Shown here piece after piece: positions 1 through 11,960 of a DNA stretch of 64,000 nucleotides. The DNA is from Salvelinus alpinus. Lineage: Eukaryota; Chordata; Actinopteri; Salmoniformes; Salmonidae. Each line of letters opens with the position of its first letter. The stretch's first letter is position 1. The stretch spans positions 31,453,624 to 31,517,623 of the forward strand of contig NC_092096.1 of assembly GCF_045679555.1 (NCBI RefSeq), written 5' to 3'. A program made the position numbers and the translations under genes. Below the pieces are notes generated by a model, which made no database searches, was not told the DNA's origin, and worked only from the letters and a program-made list of their open reading frames with translations.

Positions 1-560
1 AGAAGGATTACTTTATCCTATCCTTTATTTATTTATTTATTTATTTATCCTATATGTATTTTTCAGAAATGTTTTATGATGAGTATTTAGGTATTTCACG
101 TTGGTATCTGTAATTAGTCTGGCTGCTTCGGTGCTATTTGTGACGGTAGCTGTGATGGTAGCTGCAATGTAAAACTGATTTATACCTCAAATATGCACAT
201 TTTTCGAACAAAACATAGATTTATTGTATAACATGTTATAAGACTGTCATCTGATGAAGTTGTTTCTTGGTTAGTTTGGTTGGTTCTTGGTTAGTTAGGT
301 TGGTTTTGTGCATGCTACCTGTGCTGTGAAAAATGTCTGTCCTTTTTGTATTTGGTGGTGAGCTAACATAAATATACGTGGTGTTTTCGCTGTAAAACAT
401 TTTAAAAATCGGACATGTTGGCTGGATTCACAAGATGTTTATCTTTCATTTGCTGTATTGGACTTGTTAATGTGTGAAAGTTAAATATTTCTAAAAAATA
501 TCTTTTGAATTTCGCGCCCTGCACTTGAAGTGGCTGTTGTCATATTGTGCCCGGCTTCGG
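1..560 (+). repeat. Salmonid interspersed repeat, family A (3' part)
   Basis: Non-coding AT-rich repeat. The same phrases (tggctggattcacaagatg, cctcaaatatgcacattttt, catctgatgaagttgtttct) recur inverted at 33600-35345, and the terminal part resembles 56880-57078. The left end runs off the window. No ORF or obvious terminal repeats were seen, so the transposon class is unknown. Confidence 0.5.
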
Positions 561-584
561 GCTTGCAGCCCAAAGAAGTTAAAG

Positions 585-1040
585 TAATGATGGACTGTCA
601 TTTCTCTTTGCTTATTTGAGCTGTTCTTGCGATCAGTAAACAATGGACCTGATCGGACAGCTCAGAGCTTCTGCTCTTTTCTGTCCATAAAAAACAAATG
701 GATTGGTGGAAGAGGCAGGGCAGGCCAGGAGCAAGGAAGGAGGGTGTGGTCAAGCAAGGCATCCCCATAGGGATATCTTCTGTATATCACACCTACGGCA
801 GGTAGCCTAGTGGTTAGCGCGTTGGGCCAGTAACCGAAAGTTTGCTGGATCGAATCCCCGAGCTGACAAGGTAAAAACCTGTCTTCTGCCCCTGAACAAG
901 GCAGTTAACCCACTGTTCCCTGGTAGGCCGACATTGTAAATAAGAATTTGTTCCTAACTAACTTGCCTAGTTTAATAAAGGTTGCATACAACACAGCTGA
1001 TTGGCTCAAACACATTAAGAAGGAAAGAAATTCCACAAAT
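585..1040. mobile_element. Tc1-like element fragment split by a SINE
   Basis: The blocks around 585-640 and 988-1035 (ctgattggctcaaacacatt, ggaaagaaattccacaaa) match blocks at 30275-30440 inside the larger Tc1-like element at 29304-31510, in the same orientation. Only this end segment is present, and a SINE interrupts it at about 793-985. Confidence 0.55.
793..985 (+). repeat. HpaI-type tRNA-derived SINE
   Basis: Has a tRNA-like promoter region (ggcaggtagcctagtggtta as the A-box region; gatcgaatcccc as the B-box) followed by the typical body and an AT-rich tail. It sits inside Tc1-derived sequence. It is a Pol III-type retroposon, not a tRNA gene, because the cloverleaf is not complete. Confidence 0.75.
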
Positions 1041-1396
1041 TAACTGCCACTTTTCAACCTCATTCATTATCTCCAGCTTCAAATCAGTATGTGAAAATGG
1101 TGCATTTCTTCATTTTGTATAAAAAAAATAACCTTAAAGTTCTACCGGATGACATCAAAAGTTAAAAAATTGTGATTTTTCAAACACTATGTGATTCGCA
1201 GTAACATGGGGAGCAAGAAAATACCCTCCCTCTGGCTAGAAACTCATTGCCAGTTTGAAAATCACAGTTTTTCTTACATTTAGAACTTTTCTTCTAATCT
1301 TTTTCACCACAGAAACACACCATTTTCACATGTAGGCCCCGGTTTGATCCTGGAGATAATGAATACGTTGAAAATTGGCGGAGTTGCCATTTAACA
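1039..1396. mobile_element. MITE with long terminal inverted repeats
   Basis: The left arm (ttttcaacctcattcattat followed by ctccag) is the inverse of the right arm near 1350-1385 (ctggagataatgaatacgtt). Both arms also carry a matched gtgaaaatggtg/caccattttcac pair. There is no coding capacity, so it is a non-autonomous DNA transposon. Confidence 0.65.
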
Positions 1397-2276
1397 ATGC
1401 TGTTTATACAGCTTGTTGACATTCATTCAAGGACACCTTGACTTGCATTACACACCCTTCACTGCAGAAACATTCTCTCATGAAATCATGGTTATAGAAA
1501 AATATTTCTGTAAATGCGACCTGCTACAAGTAGGGAAAATGGTATGGACAAAACAGAAATGTGACCATATCTCTGACAGTAACCCTGAATGATGAATGTG
1601 TGAAATATTTTGTCATCTTTTTGGCTAACCACAATGGAACATTCTAATCTTTAAAGGCATCTAATCTTTAAGGCAGAACAGGTTTAAGCAAAGTATAGTG
1701 CCATAGTTCTCAGGAAGGTGTACCTATGGCGATAGGAGGGACAGGAGGCGGACTGCTGATACTGCACTCTGCCTTTGTATGACCTTAAAACTACATGGGT
1801 AAAGCAAATGTGTCTCATGGTGTGTCATGATCGTGATGGCCTGAACTCGGAACGCGATAGAATACCAAGGCAAACCGTAGTAACTGCAGTCAAAACATGG
1901 TGGAACAAAGCCAGAGTGCAGTAACTTTACTTACTGCTGTTTTCCTTCGTTTTTACTTGGATTTTGTAGTTACTGCAAATTTGACACTCAATTTTCTCTA
2001 AAAGGGAAGAAAATTTAAACAATACACTATGTGACAAGATAAAACAGATAACACAAAGACTTAATTGTTAAGCAGAATACATCTCTGATCTTGTCCATAT
2101 CAGATTGTTTCAAACTTTCTGTGTAAAATAATAAGTCATCATCATCATAGTACATGACAGTATATCATACTTTATATGTTAATACTTCACAAACATACAT
2201 TTTCGTTATGTAGTTCTCAAAATCTGTAGTAGAAAAAACTGTTTAAAATCTATAGGTTTACCGAACAGTTAAGTGA
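1397..2276. other. Intergenic, nothing assigned
   Basis: AT-rich sequence with no ORF, tandem repeat or recognised element. A short tgtgtcatgatcgtgatgg stretch near 1820 could be a trace of a gypsy LTR start but is too short to assign. Confidence 0.5.
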
Positions 2277-4025
2277 TTATGGACTGGGCATCCTCACTCA
2301 GCCCCTCTCCATTCCCATGGACGTTAGAGCGCTGGACGGGTGCTATATATGCCGGGTCCCCCACAATTACCACCCCCATCAACCTACGTGTGTCAGAGAA
2401 CCACAGCTAGATGATCCAATTCCTGCTCATTAAGTCTCCTCAGGTTCCCATGGTATTGGGATTCTCTTGCCTCCAGCGAAACAATCCCCTTTTTGAGTGG
2501 TCTGCTGGTGCCATAATGGTCCGGAGCCCGTTCTGCCACACTCATTGACAGAAGTCAGCGCAGCCCCGGGACGTCTTCCTAAGGGCTCGGTAGTTGCCCC
2601 GGACCTCTCCGCCATTCCCGCGGAGAACCAGGACCTCCGGGAGGTGTTCAGTAAGGCCCGGGCCACTTCGCTTCCACCATACCGACCCTATGACTGCGGG
2701 ATTGACCTTCTCCCAGGCACCATTCCTCCCCCGGGGACGACTGTACTCTCTGTTGGGTCCAAAGACAGAGGCTATGGAGACCTACATTGAGGACTCCCTA
2801 GCTGCAGGGTTCATTCGTCCTGCTTTCTCCCCCACCGGCGCAGGGTTCTTCTTTGTGGAGAAGGACAAAACCCTGCGCCCGTTCATCGACTACCGGAGCC
2901 TCAATGACATCATGGTGAAGAACCGCTACCCACTACCACTCATCTCCTCGGCCTTCGAGCCGCTCCAGGGGGCCACCGTGTTCTCCAAGCTGGACCTACG
3001 GAATTCCTAACACCTGGTGCGGATACGGGAAGAGGACAAGTGAAAGACGGCTTTCAACACGGCCAGCGTTCACTACGAGTATCTGGTCATGCCATTTGGC
3101 CTTAACAACACCCCAACTGTGGTCCAGGCTCTGGTTAATGATGTTCTCTGCGACATGTTGAAACGCTTAGTCTTCCTCAACGACATCCTCGTTTCCCCCC
3201 TGACCACCCAAGAACACGTGCTCCACGTCCGACTGGTTCTCCAACGCCTCCTGGCAAACCAGCTTTTTGTGAAAGCAGAGAAGTGCGAATTCCATTGCTC
3301 CACCATCCCCTTCCTGGGTTACATCATCGCAGGGAGTGTACAGATGGATCCCGGGAAGGTGTGAGCGGTGGTGGATTGGCCCCAGCCTACGTCCGGGGTG
3401 CATCTGCAATGTTTCCTGGGATTCGCCAACTTTTATCGCCACTTTATCCGGGGTTACAGCACCCTGGCTTCCCCCGTCTGCACTCACCTCTCCCAACGTT
3501 CCGTTCACGTGGTCCCCAACTGCTGACCGGGCGTTCCGGGATCTCAAACACCGTTTCACCACAGCTATCATCTTGGTTCAACCTGACCCGTCCCTCCAGT
3601 TTGTGGTGGAAGCCAACTCTTTGGATTTCAGAGTGGGGGCTGTCCTGTCCCAGCGTTCTGCCCTGAACCTCAAGTTACATCCCTGTGCTGCCTTCTCCCA
3701 TCGCCTCAACGCCATGGAGCTACGATGTGGGGAATCGTGAGCTTCTCACAGTGAAGATGGCGTTGGATGAGTGGAGGCACTGGCTGGAGGGTGCGGAACG
3801 CCTGTTCATTGTGTGGACCGACCACAAGAACCTGGAATATCTCCCCACCGCCAAGAGTCTCAATTCCAGGCAAGCTAGGTGGGCCCTGCTTTTCACCCAG
3901 TTCAACTTCTCGCTCTCATACTGACTGGGTTCCAAGAAGCCGGATGTGCTGTCAAGCCGCTATAGCCCCACGGCTAAGACCCCGGAACCATCCTTCCCAA
4001 CTAGTGCCTGGTGACGGCACTCAGC
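2277..4025 (+). mobile_element. Ty3/gypsy-like retrotransposon, pol remnant
   Basis: Translated pieces follow pol order: a protease-like tail, then RT ([20 protein letters not shown] near 2880-3005; MPFGL at 3089), the RT connection (FLGYII near 3310) and RNase H ([10 protein letters not shown] near 3815). The RT active-site box reads FLND in place of the expected pair of aspartates. Stops occur near 3008, 3042 and 3362 and the frame changes several times. Sequence at 6769-7041 looks like the matching LTR end, so the element was probably split by the LINE and SINE between them. It is a dead element. Confidence 0.8.
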
Positions 4026-4356
4026 TGGAGAATAGGGAAGCATTTCCGTGAGATGCAGCATCCCCTCGTGCTCCTAGACCTTAGTGCTGCCTTTGATACC
4101 ATCGATCAACACATTCTTTTGGAGAGATTGGAAACCAAAATTGGTCTACACGGACAACTTCTGGCCTGGTTTAGATCTTATCTGTCGGAAAGATATCAGT
4201 TTGTCTCTGTGAATGGTTTGTCCTCTGACAAATCAACTGTACATTTCGGTGTTCCTCAAGGTTCCGTTTTGGGACCACTATTGTTTTCACTATATATTTT
4301 ACATCTTGGGGATGTCATTCGAAAACATAATGTTAACTTTCACTGCTATGCGGATG

Positions 4357-4590
4357 TAACAGTATAACTTTAGTGCGTCCCCTCGCCCATACCCGGGCGC
4401 GAACCAGGGACCCTCTGCACACATCAACAACTGACACCCACGAAGCATCGTTACCCATCGCTCCACAAAAGCCGCGGCCCTTGCTAGGGAAGGGGAAACC
4501 CTACTTCAAGTCTCAGAGCAAGTGACGTAACCGATTGAAACGCTATTAGCGCGTACCCGCTAACTAGCTAGCCATTTCACATCCGTTACA
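4357..4590 (-). repeat. tRNA-derived SINE inside the LINE RT
   Basis: On the minus strand it starts with a tRNA-like head (ggctagctagttagcggg as A-box region; ggttcgcgcccgggtatggg as B-box). It is flanked by a 6 bp direct repeat, cggatg, at 4351-4356 and 4591-4596. This is a target site duplication made from LINE sequence. Confidence 0.8.
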
Positions 4591-5946
4591 CGGATGACAC
4601 ACAGCTGTACATTTCAATGAAACGGTGAAGCCCCAAAATTGCCCTCGCTAGAAGCCTGTGTTTCAGACATAAGGAAGTGGATGGCTGCAAACAGAGATGC
4701 TTGTTCTAGGTCCCAAGAAACAAAGAGATCTTCTGTTGAATCTGACAATTAATCTTGATGGTTGTAAAGTCGTCTCAAATAAAACTGTGAAGGACCTCGG
4801 CGTTACTCTGGACCCTGATCTCTCTTTTGACGAACATATCAAGACTGTTTCAAGGACAGCTTTTTTCCATCTACATAACATTGCAAAAAACAGAAACTTT
4901 CGGTCCAAAAATGATGCAGAAAAATTAACCCATGCTTTTGTTACTTCTAGGTTAGACTCCTGCAATGCGCTACTTTCCGGCTACCCAGATAAACCACTAA
5001 ATAAACTTCAGTTAGTGCTAAATACGGCTGCTAGAATCCTGACTAGAACCAAAAAATTTGATCATATTACTCCAGTGCTAGCCTGCCTACACTGGCTTCC
5101 TGTTAAGGCAAGGGCTGATTTCAAGGTTTTACTGCTAACCTACAAAGCATTACATGGGCTTGCTCCTACCTATCTTTCCGATTTGGTCCTGACGTACATA
5201 CCTACACGTACGCTACGGCCACAAGACGTAGGCCTCCTAATTGTCCCTAGAATTTCTAGGGAAACAGCTGGAGGCAGGGCTTTCGCCTGTAGAGCTCCAT
5301 TTTTATGGAATGGTCTGCCTACCCATGTGAGAGACGCAGACTCGGTCTCAACCTTTAAGTCTTTACTGAAGACTCATCTCTTCAGTGGGTCATATTATTG
5401 AGTGTAGTCTGGCCCAGGAGTGTGAAGGTGAACGGAAAGGCTCTGGAGCAACAAACCGCCTTTGCTGTCTTTGCCTGGCCGGTTCCCCTCTCTCCACTGG
5501 GATTCTCTGCCTCTAACCCAATTACAGGGGCTGAGTCACTGGCTTACTGGTGCTCTTTCATGCCGTCCCTAGGAGGGGTGCGGCACTTGAGTGGGTTGAG
5601 TCACTGACGTGATCTTCCTGTCTGGGTTGGCGCCCCCCCTTGGGTTGTGCCATGGCCGGAGATCTTTGTGGGCTATACACGGCCTTGTCTCAGGATGGTA
5701 AGTTGGTGGTTGAAGATATCCCTCTAGTGGTGTGGGGGCTGTGCTTTGGCAAAGTGGGTGGGGTTATTTCCTTCCTATTTGGCCCTGTCCGGGGGTATCA
5801 TCGGATGGGGCCACAGTGTCTCCTGACCCCTCCTGTCTCAGCCTCCAGTACTTATGCTGCAGTAGTTTATGTGTCGGGGGGCTAGGGTCAGTTTGTTATA
5901 TCTGGAGTACTTCTCCTGTCTTATCCGGTGTCCTGTGTGAATTTAA

Positions 5947-5987
5947 GTATGCTCTCTCTTTCTCTCTTTCTTTCTCTCTCTCGGAGG
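5947..5987. repeat. (CT)n-rich microsatellite
   Basis: An imperfect TCTC/TTTC run within the LINE 3' UTR. Confidence 0.6.
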
Positions 5988-6552
5988 ACCTGAGCCCTAG
6001 GACCATGCCTCAGGACTACCTGGCATGATGAATCCTTGCTGTCCCCAGTCCACCTGGTCGTGCTGCTGCTCCAGTTTCAACTGTTCTGCCTGCGGCTATG
6101 GAACCCTGACCTGTTCACCGGACGTGCTACCTGTCCCAGACCTGCTGTTTTCAACTCTCTAGAGACAGCAGGAGCGGTAGAAATACTCTTAATGATCGGC
6201 TATGAAAAGCCAACTGACATTTACTCCCGAGGTGCTGACTTGCTGCACCCTCGACAACTACTGTGATTATTATTATTTGACCATGCTGGTCATTTATGAA
6301 CATTTCAACATCTTGGCCATGTTGTGTTATAATCTCCACCCGGCACAGCCAGAAGAGGACTGGCCACCCCTCATAGCCTGGTTCCTCTCTAGGTTTCTTC
6401 CTAGGTTTTGGCCTTTCTAGGGAGTTTTTCCTAGCCACCGTGCTTCTACACCTGCATTGCTTGCTGTTTGGGGTTTTAGGCTGGGTTTCTGTTCAGCACT
6501 TTGTGACATCAGCTGATGTAAGAAGGGCTATATAAATACATTTGATTTGATT

Positions 6553-6768
6553 CAACTGAAATGTGTCTTCCACATTTAACCTCTGAATCACAGAGGTGTG
6601 GGGGGCTGCCATAATCGACAGACACGTCTTCGGCGCCCAGGGAACAGTGGGTTAATTGCCTTGCTCAGGGGCAGACTGACAGATTTTTTCCTTAACAGCT
6701 CGGGGATTCAATCAAGCAACCTTTCAGTTACTGGCCCAACGCTCTAACCACTAGGCTACCTGCCGCCT
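6553..6768 (-). repeat. HpaI-type SINE, reverse orientation
   Basis: Mirror of the SINE at 793-985: ccactaggctacctgccgcc at the right end is the inverse of the tRNA-like head, and gggattcaatcaagcaacc is the B-box region. It abuts the LINE tail. Confidence 0.75.
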
Positions 6769-7041
6769 CTATACCTGTGTACTCTGTTTGTTGCCAGTTC
6801 ATTTTGTTCGTCAAGCCTACCAGCATTTTCCCCCTTGCTCCTGTCTGTTTCTAGTTTTCCCGGTTTTGACCATTCTCTCTGCTCTGACCCTGAGACTGCC
6901 TGCTGTTCTGCACCTTTTGGACTCTGATCTGGATTAATGACCTCTGCCTGCCCTTGACCTGTTGTTTTTTCCTGCCCCGTTCCAGCAATACACTTTTGTT
7001 ACTTCTACATTGTCTTGCATCTGGGTCTTCCCTGAAACGTG
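6769..7041 (+). repeat. Probable gypsy LTR end segment
   Basis: The sequence has a pyrimidine-rich series of ctctgatctggattaatgac, cagcaatacacttttgttac and ctgggtcttccctgaaacgt, which is characteristic of salmonid gypsy LTR 3' parts as I remember them. Its position downstream of the split gypsy pol at 2277-4025 supports the call. No second LTR copy was found in the window. Confidence 0.5.
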
Positions 7042-7204
7042 ATAGAGGAAGCTTATTCTAATGCTTACCCCATATTAATGCACTAAATGAAGATTTGGCA
7101 CAACACGTTCGGCTACACATTATAAAATATATTGAGACAAATTACAGACAGTAACCTACAAGTAGCAAAAAATAACTCAATTGATTGAACATGAAATGTA
7201 TTTC

Positions 7205-9150
7205 AATATTTTATTTTTATTTCACCTTTATTTAACCAGGTACGCCAGTTGAGAACAAGTTCTTATTTACAACTGTGACCTGGCCAAGATAAAGCAAAGC
7301 AGTGCGACAGAGTTACACATGGAATAAACAAACGTACAGTCAATAACACAATAGAAAAGTCTACATACAGTGTGTGCAAATGAAGTAAGATTAGGGAGGT
7401 AAGGCAATAAATAGGCCATAGTGGCGAAATCATTCCAATTTAGCAATTAAAAACTGGAGTGATAGATGTGCAGAAGATTAACGTGCAAGTAGAGATACTG
7501 GGTGCAAAGGAGCAAAAATGAGCTGTGTATAGGTGCAATGATCTGTAAGCTGCTATGATAGCTGACGCTTAAAGCTAGTGAGGGAGATATGAGTCTCCAG
7601 CTTCAGTGATTTTGCAATTCGTTCCAGTCATTGGCAGCAGAGAACTGGAAGGAAAGGCGGCCAAAGGAGGAGTTGGCTTTGGGGGTGACCAGTGAACTAT
7701 ATCCTGCTGGACCGCGTGCTACGGCTGGGTGCTACTATGGTGACCAGTGAGCTGAGATAAGGCGAGGCTTTACCTAGAAAAGACTTATAGATGACCTGGA
7801 GCCAGTGGGTTTGGCGACGAATATGAAGCGAGGGCCAGCCAACGAGAGCATACAGGTCGCAGTGGTGGGTAGTATATGGGGCTTTCGTGACAAAACGGAT
7901 GGCACTGTGATAGACTACATCCAATTTGCTGATTAGAGTTTTTGGAGTCTATTTTGTAAATGACACCGCCGAAGTCAAGGATCCGTAGGATAGTCCGTTT
8001 TACGAGGGTATGTTTGGCAGCATGAGTGAAGGATGCTTTGTTGCAAAATAGGAAACTGATTCTAGATTTAATTTTGGATTGGAGATGCTTAATGTGAGTC
8101 TGGAAGGAGAGTTTACAGTCTAACCAGACACCTAGGTATTTGTAGTTGTCCACATATTCTAAGTCAGAACCGTCAAGAGTAGTGATGCTAGACGGGCGGG
8201 CAGGTGCGGGCAGCGATCGGTTGAAGAGCATGCATTTAGTTTTACTTGCATTTAAGAGCAGTTGGAGGCCACAAAGGAGAGTTGTATGGCATTGAAGCTC
8301 GTCTGGAGGTTAGTTAACACAGTGTCCAAAGAAGGGCCAGAAGAATACAGAATGATGTCGTCTGCATAGAGGTGGATCAGAGAATCACCAGCATCAAGAG
8401 CGACATCATTGATGTATACAGAGAAAAGAGTCGGCCCGAGAATTGAACCCTGTGGCACCCCCATAGAGACTGCCAGAGGTCAGGACAACAGGCCCTCCAA
8501 TTTGACACACTGAACTCTGTCTGAGAAGTAGTTGGTGAACCAGGCGAGGCAGTCATTTGAGAAACCAAGGCTGTTGAGTCTGCCGATAAGAATTCAGTGA
8601 TTGACAGAGTCGAAAGCCTTGGCCAGGTCGATGAATACTGCTGCACAGCATTGTCTCTTATCGATGGCGGTTATGATATCGTTTAGGACCTTGAGCGTGG
8701 CTGAGGTGCACCCATGACCCGCTCCGAAACCAGATTGCATAGCGGAGAAGGTACGGTGGGATTCGAAATGGTCAGTGATCTGTTTGTTAACTTGGCTTTC
8801 GAAGACCTTGGAAAGGCAGGGTAGGATAGATATAGGTCTGTAATAGTTTGGGTCTAGAGTGTCTCCCTCTTTGAAGAGGGGATGGCCACGGCAGCTTAAC
8901 AATCTTTGGGGGTCTCAGACGATACAAAAGAGAGGTTGAACAGGCTAGTAATATGGGTTGCAACATTTGAGGCTGATAGTTTTAGAAAGAGAAGGTCCAG
9001 ATTGTCTAGCCCAGCTGATTTGTAGGGGTCCAGATTTTGCAGCTCTTTCAGAACACCAGCTATCTGAATTTGGGTGAAGGGGAAATGGGGGAGGCTTGGG
9101 CAAATTGCTGTGGGGGGTGCAGAGCTGGTGACCGGGGTAGGGGTAGCCAT
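7205..9150 (-). mobile_element. Rex/Babar-like LINE, RT remnant (copy 1)
   Basis: Minus-strand RT motifs lie in order from high to low coordinates: YRPISILPCLSKVFE (8902-8594 piece), [35 protein letters not shown] and an intact LYADD box (8464-8252 piece), then the thumb region KTKCMLF-like to KYLGVWLD (8231 down). Frameshifts and stops break the frame. The 3' end at about 7205 carries cacctttatttaaccaggta. A second copy with an internal deletion sits at 30610-31420. Confidence 0.75.
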
Positions 9151-9593
9151 TGAAATAGGCCTGTAGCCTACTGTATTGTATATTTTAATGCGTCATCTCA
9201 GTTTTAATTTGAAGCATCTTTTTATATTTTGCTTGTTTGTATCAATTGCAAAGACATCGCAACCTTGAATTTGTAGTCAACCTTGTTTTGAAGTTATTGG
9301 TGTCACAAGAGGCAGATAAACCATGTGATTCTATATTTAGCGGAGATCTTCTGTTTATAAAGTGACGCACGAGGGCAAAAAAAGCATCTAACAACCCACT
9401 TAGCTGTTCTACAAGTGGTCTGAGACAGGTGTTAGATTACGGTCGTTTTCAAGTGCAAAAAAATGGTTATGGGAAACAGCTCGGAGATTTAACAATGCGC
9501 CTACGATATACTTAGCCTTAAGATGCTTTTGGGAAACCGGGCCCTGGATAGCTAGTGTTACAAAGCTGGCTGTAGCCTTGAGCACTTAAAGCA

Positions 9594-9782
9594 GGGGTGT
9601 CAAACTCATTCCACGAAGGGCTGAGTGTCTGCGGGATTTTGTTTTTTCATTTCAATTAAGACCTAGACATCCAGGTGAGGGGAGTTCCTTACTAATTAGT
9701 GACCTTAATTCATCAATCAAGTACAAGGGTGAATCGAAAACCTGCAGACACTCGGCCCTCCGGGGAATGAGTTTGACACGTG
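9594..9782. mobile_element. MITE, about 190 bp
   Basis: Inverted ends: gtgtcaaactcattccacg at the left and ggggaatgagtttgacacg at the right, with gagtgtctgcggg/cctgcagacactc inside. Non-coding. Confidence 0.75.
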
Positions 9783-9924
9783 ACTTAAAGGCTTAAAAAG
9801 TACATTGAAGTTAAAACGTAAAAAAAGTTATACTTAAAGGTGCAGAAATCTCTTCGCCATTTCCTGGTTGCAATTTTTTTATATTGTTTATCGAATTTCA
9901 GTTTATGTGACAAAACAAGCAGGT

Positions 9925-10105
9925 GTAGAGCACCAAACTCAACTCCGGCCCTTGAAGCCAGTGCCACTGCATTTTGTCATTGTTCTCCTCTAATCAGGGA
10001 CTGATTTAGACCTGGGACACCAGGTGTGTCCAATTAATTATCAGTTGGAACAGAAAACCATCAGGCTCCGGACCTCGTAGGGTAAGAGTTGAATACCCCT
10101 GGTGT
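9925..10105. mobile_element. MITE related in design to the preceding one
   Basis: Imperfect inverted ends: accaaactcaactccggccc at the left and ctccggacctcgtagggta followed by gagttgaatacccctgg at the right. The internal phrase aatcagggactgatttagac is typical of this teleost family. Non-coding. Confidence 0.6.
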
Positions 10106-10996
10106 ACAGAATCATTGTACCATCTAAACCACTGTGAAATATATTTTCAGTAACCAAAAATATTGTATTTTCATCTGTTTGAAGCTGTGGAACAAAACCA
10201 AAAGTAAAAGACACGAAAACGAAACTTAAGAATGGGAAGCATAGAAATTGCTCACATAGAACAGATCTACAGCTTCTTAGACTTGCTTTCAATGAGAATG
10301 TCTGATCTATAACTCTATAAAGTTACATATTGCAGCTTTCATTTAGCAAAAACGATAAAACAAGACTAAATGGCAGTATCACGTGATAAAACAACATCTA
10401 ACCTTTCAGACATGGACCTTCTAGATTAGAACATTCTAAAAACACTGGTTTTATACTGTGGCTTGAGCAATTAACTAATCAGGTACACCTGGAGTGTGAC
10501 CTGCCATACAAAACTTAGCTACTCAAAATTAAGACAAATTAAATACTTAAACAATTAATTGGGACTGATAGTAAGCGCTGAGTAGGCTGTGGAAGGATTT
10601 GAATGTTGATGAATACAAAACATACAAACACGCTTGCTCTGAAGAAATAACTTTCATACACATTCAAAAGAGTCCAATTCCTCTAGTGAAGAAGCCTCTC
10701 CTTCACAGATAGCCTACTTCAGACATGGCATCTTTCCATCTCACAGAGCTTCAGATGGACTTATTACAATAATAAAGTAAAACAGAAATAGATTATTATT
10801 AATTAACCCTTTATAACCATTTAGATGGCCATATAAAATATATATTTTATAGCCTACAAACATTTAAATATAATTGATCTCCTATCAGTTCAAAATATGG
10901 CACTAAAGGGTATTGAACATGAATTGTTGAAATAACATTATTGTTCACTTTATATCAACTTCCAATAGTAGAAAAAAAGGTCAAATCTAGAACCAA
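10106..10996. other. Intergenic, nothing assigned
   Basis: AT-rich sequence without a supported ORF, tandem array or recognised element. Confidence 0.5.
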
Positions 10997-11075
10997 AATG
11001 GTTCTTCGGCTGTCCCTATAGGAAACTTTGAAGAACCCCTTTTGGTTCCAGGTAGAACCTTTTGGGGAACCCAAT
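10997..11075. repeat. Short palindromic repeat (aggttcc type)
   Basis: Alternating aaaatggttcttcgg, aaccccttttggttccagg and agaaccttttggggaacc form a compact imperfect palindrome like a dispersed MITE common in teleost genomes. Confidence 0.45.
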
Positions 11076-11189
11076 AAATGCCAAGTAACCAGTAAGTGTA
11101 TGGTGAACGAGATTAGGACAAGTGCTGAAGCCCCTACCCTTCCCATCAGTGACAATAGAAAGACAATGAGTGAAGCCTGGAGCCGAGGT

Positions 11190-11960
11190 TATATTAAGAC
11201 ACCAGTCTCAACGTCAACAGTGAAGAGGCGACTCTGGGATGCTGGCCTTCTAGGCAGGGTTCCTCTGTCCAGTGTCTGTGTTATTTTACCCATCTTAATC
11301 TTTACTTTTTATTGGCCAGTCTGAGATATGGCTTTTTCTATGCAACTCTGCCTAGAAGGCCAGCATCTCGGAGTCACCTCTTCACTGTTGACATTGAGAC
11401 TGGTGTTTTGCGGGTACTATTTAATGAAGCTGCCAGTTGAGGACTTGTGAGGCGTTGGTTTCTCACACTAGGCACTCTAATGTACTTGTCCTCTTGCTCA
11501 GTTGTGTACCGGGGCCTCCCACTCCTCTTTCTATTCTGGTTAGAGACAGTTTGTGCTGTTCTGTGAAGGGAGTAGTATGCAGCATTGTACAAGATCTTCA
11601 GTTTCTTGGCAATTTCTCACATGGAATAGCCTTCGTTTCTCAGAACAAGAATAAACTGACGAGTTTCAGAGAAAGTCCTTTGTTTCTGGCCATTTTGAGT
11701 CTGTAATCGAATCCACAAATTCTGACGCTCCAGATAGTCAACTAGTCTAAAGAAGGCCAGTTTTATTGCTTCTTTAATCAGAACAACAGTTTTCAGCTGT
11801 GCTAACATAATTGCAAAAGGGTTTTCTAATGATCAATTAGCCTTTTAAAATTATAAACTTGGATTAGCTAACTCAACGTGCAATTGGAACACAGGAGTGA
11901 TGGTTGCTGATAATGGGCCTCTGTACGCCTATATAGATATTCCATTAAAAATGATGATGT
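11190..11960 (-). mobile_element. Tc1-like element remnant with internal palindrome
   Basis: Minus-strand pieces encode a Tc1 transposase N-terminal region (QTQNGQKQRTFSETRQFILV; SGRPRYTTEQEDKYI; LTSPQLAASLN). At 11207-11255 the sequence acagtgaagaggcgactctg is repeated inverted at 11345-11392, forming a hairpin. There is no complete DDE domain, so it is inactive. Confidence 0.65.

Larger units (their letters stand above)
4030..6552 (+). mobile_element. L2-like LINE, 5'-truncated, split by a SINE
   Basis: The RT core includes [14 protein letters not shown] (from about 4078) and [18 protein letters not shown] (from about 4234). The C-terminal RT part is open from 4697 to 5401 and ends in FKSLLKTHLFS. 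A 3' UTR of about 1.1 kb finishes with the salmonid tail aaatacatttgatttgatt. The YADD box is split by a SINE at 4357-4590. It is inserted in the gypsy remnant. Small ORFs in the 3' UTR are not treated as genes. Confidence 0.8.

Noticed and set aside
793..985. tRNA gene
   Set aside because: A- and B-box-like sequences are present, but the cloverleaf is incomplete and a SINE body and tail follow. The same applies to 14160 and 57565.
5398..6438. Several small ORFs (60-98 codons) on both strands
   Set aside because: They lie in the LINE 3' UTR and overlap one another in different frames.
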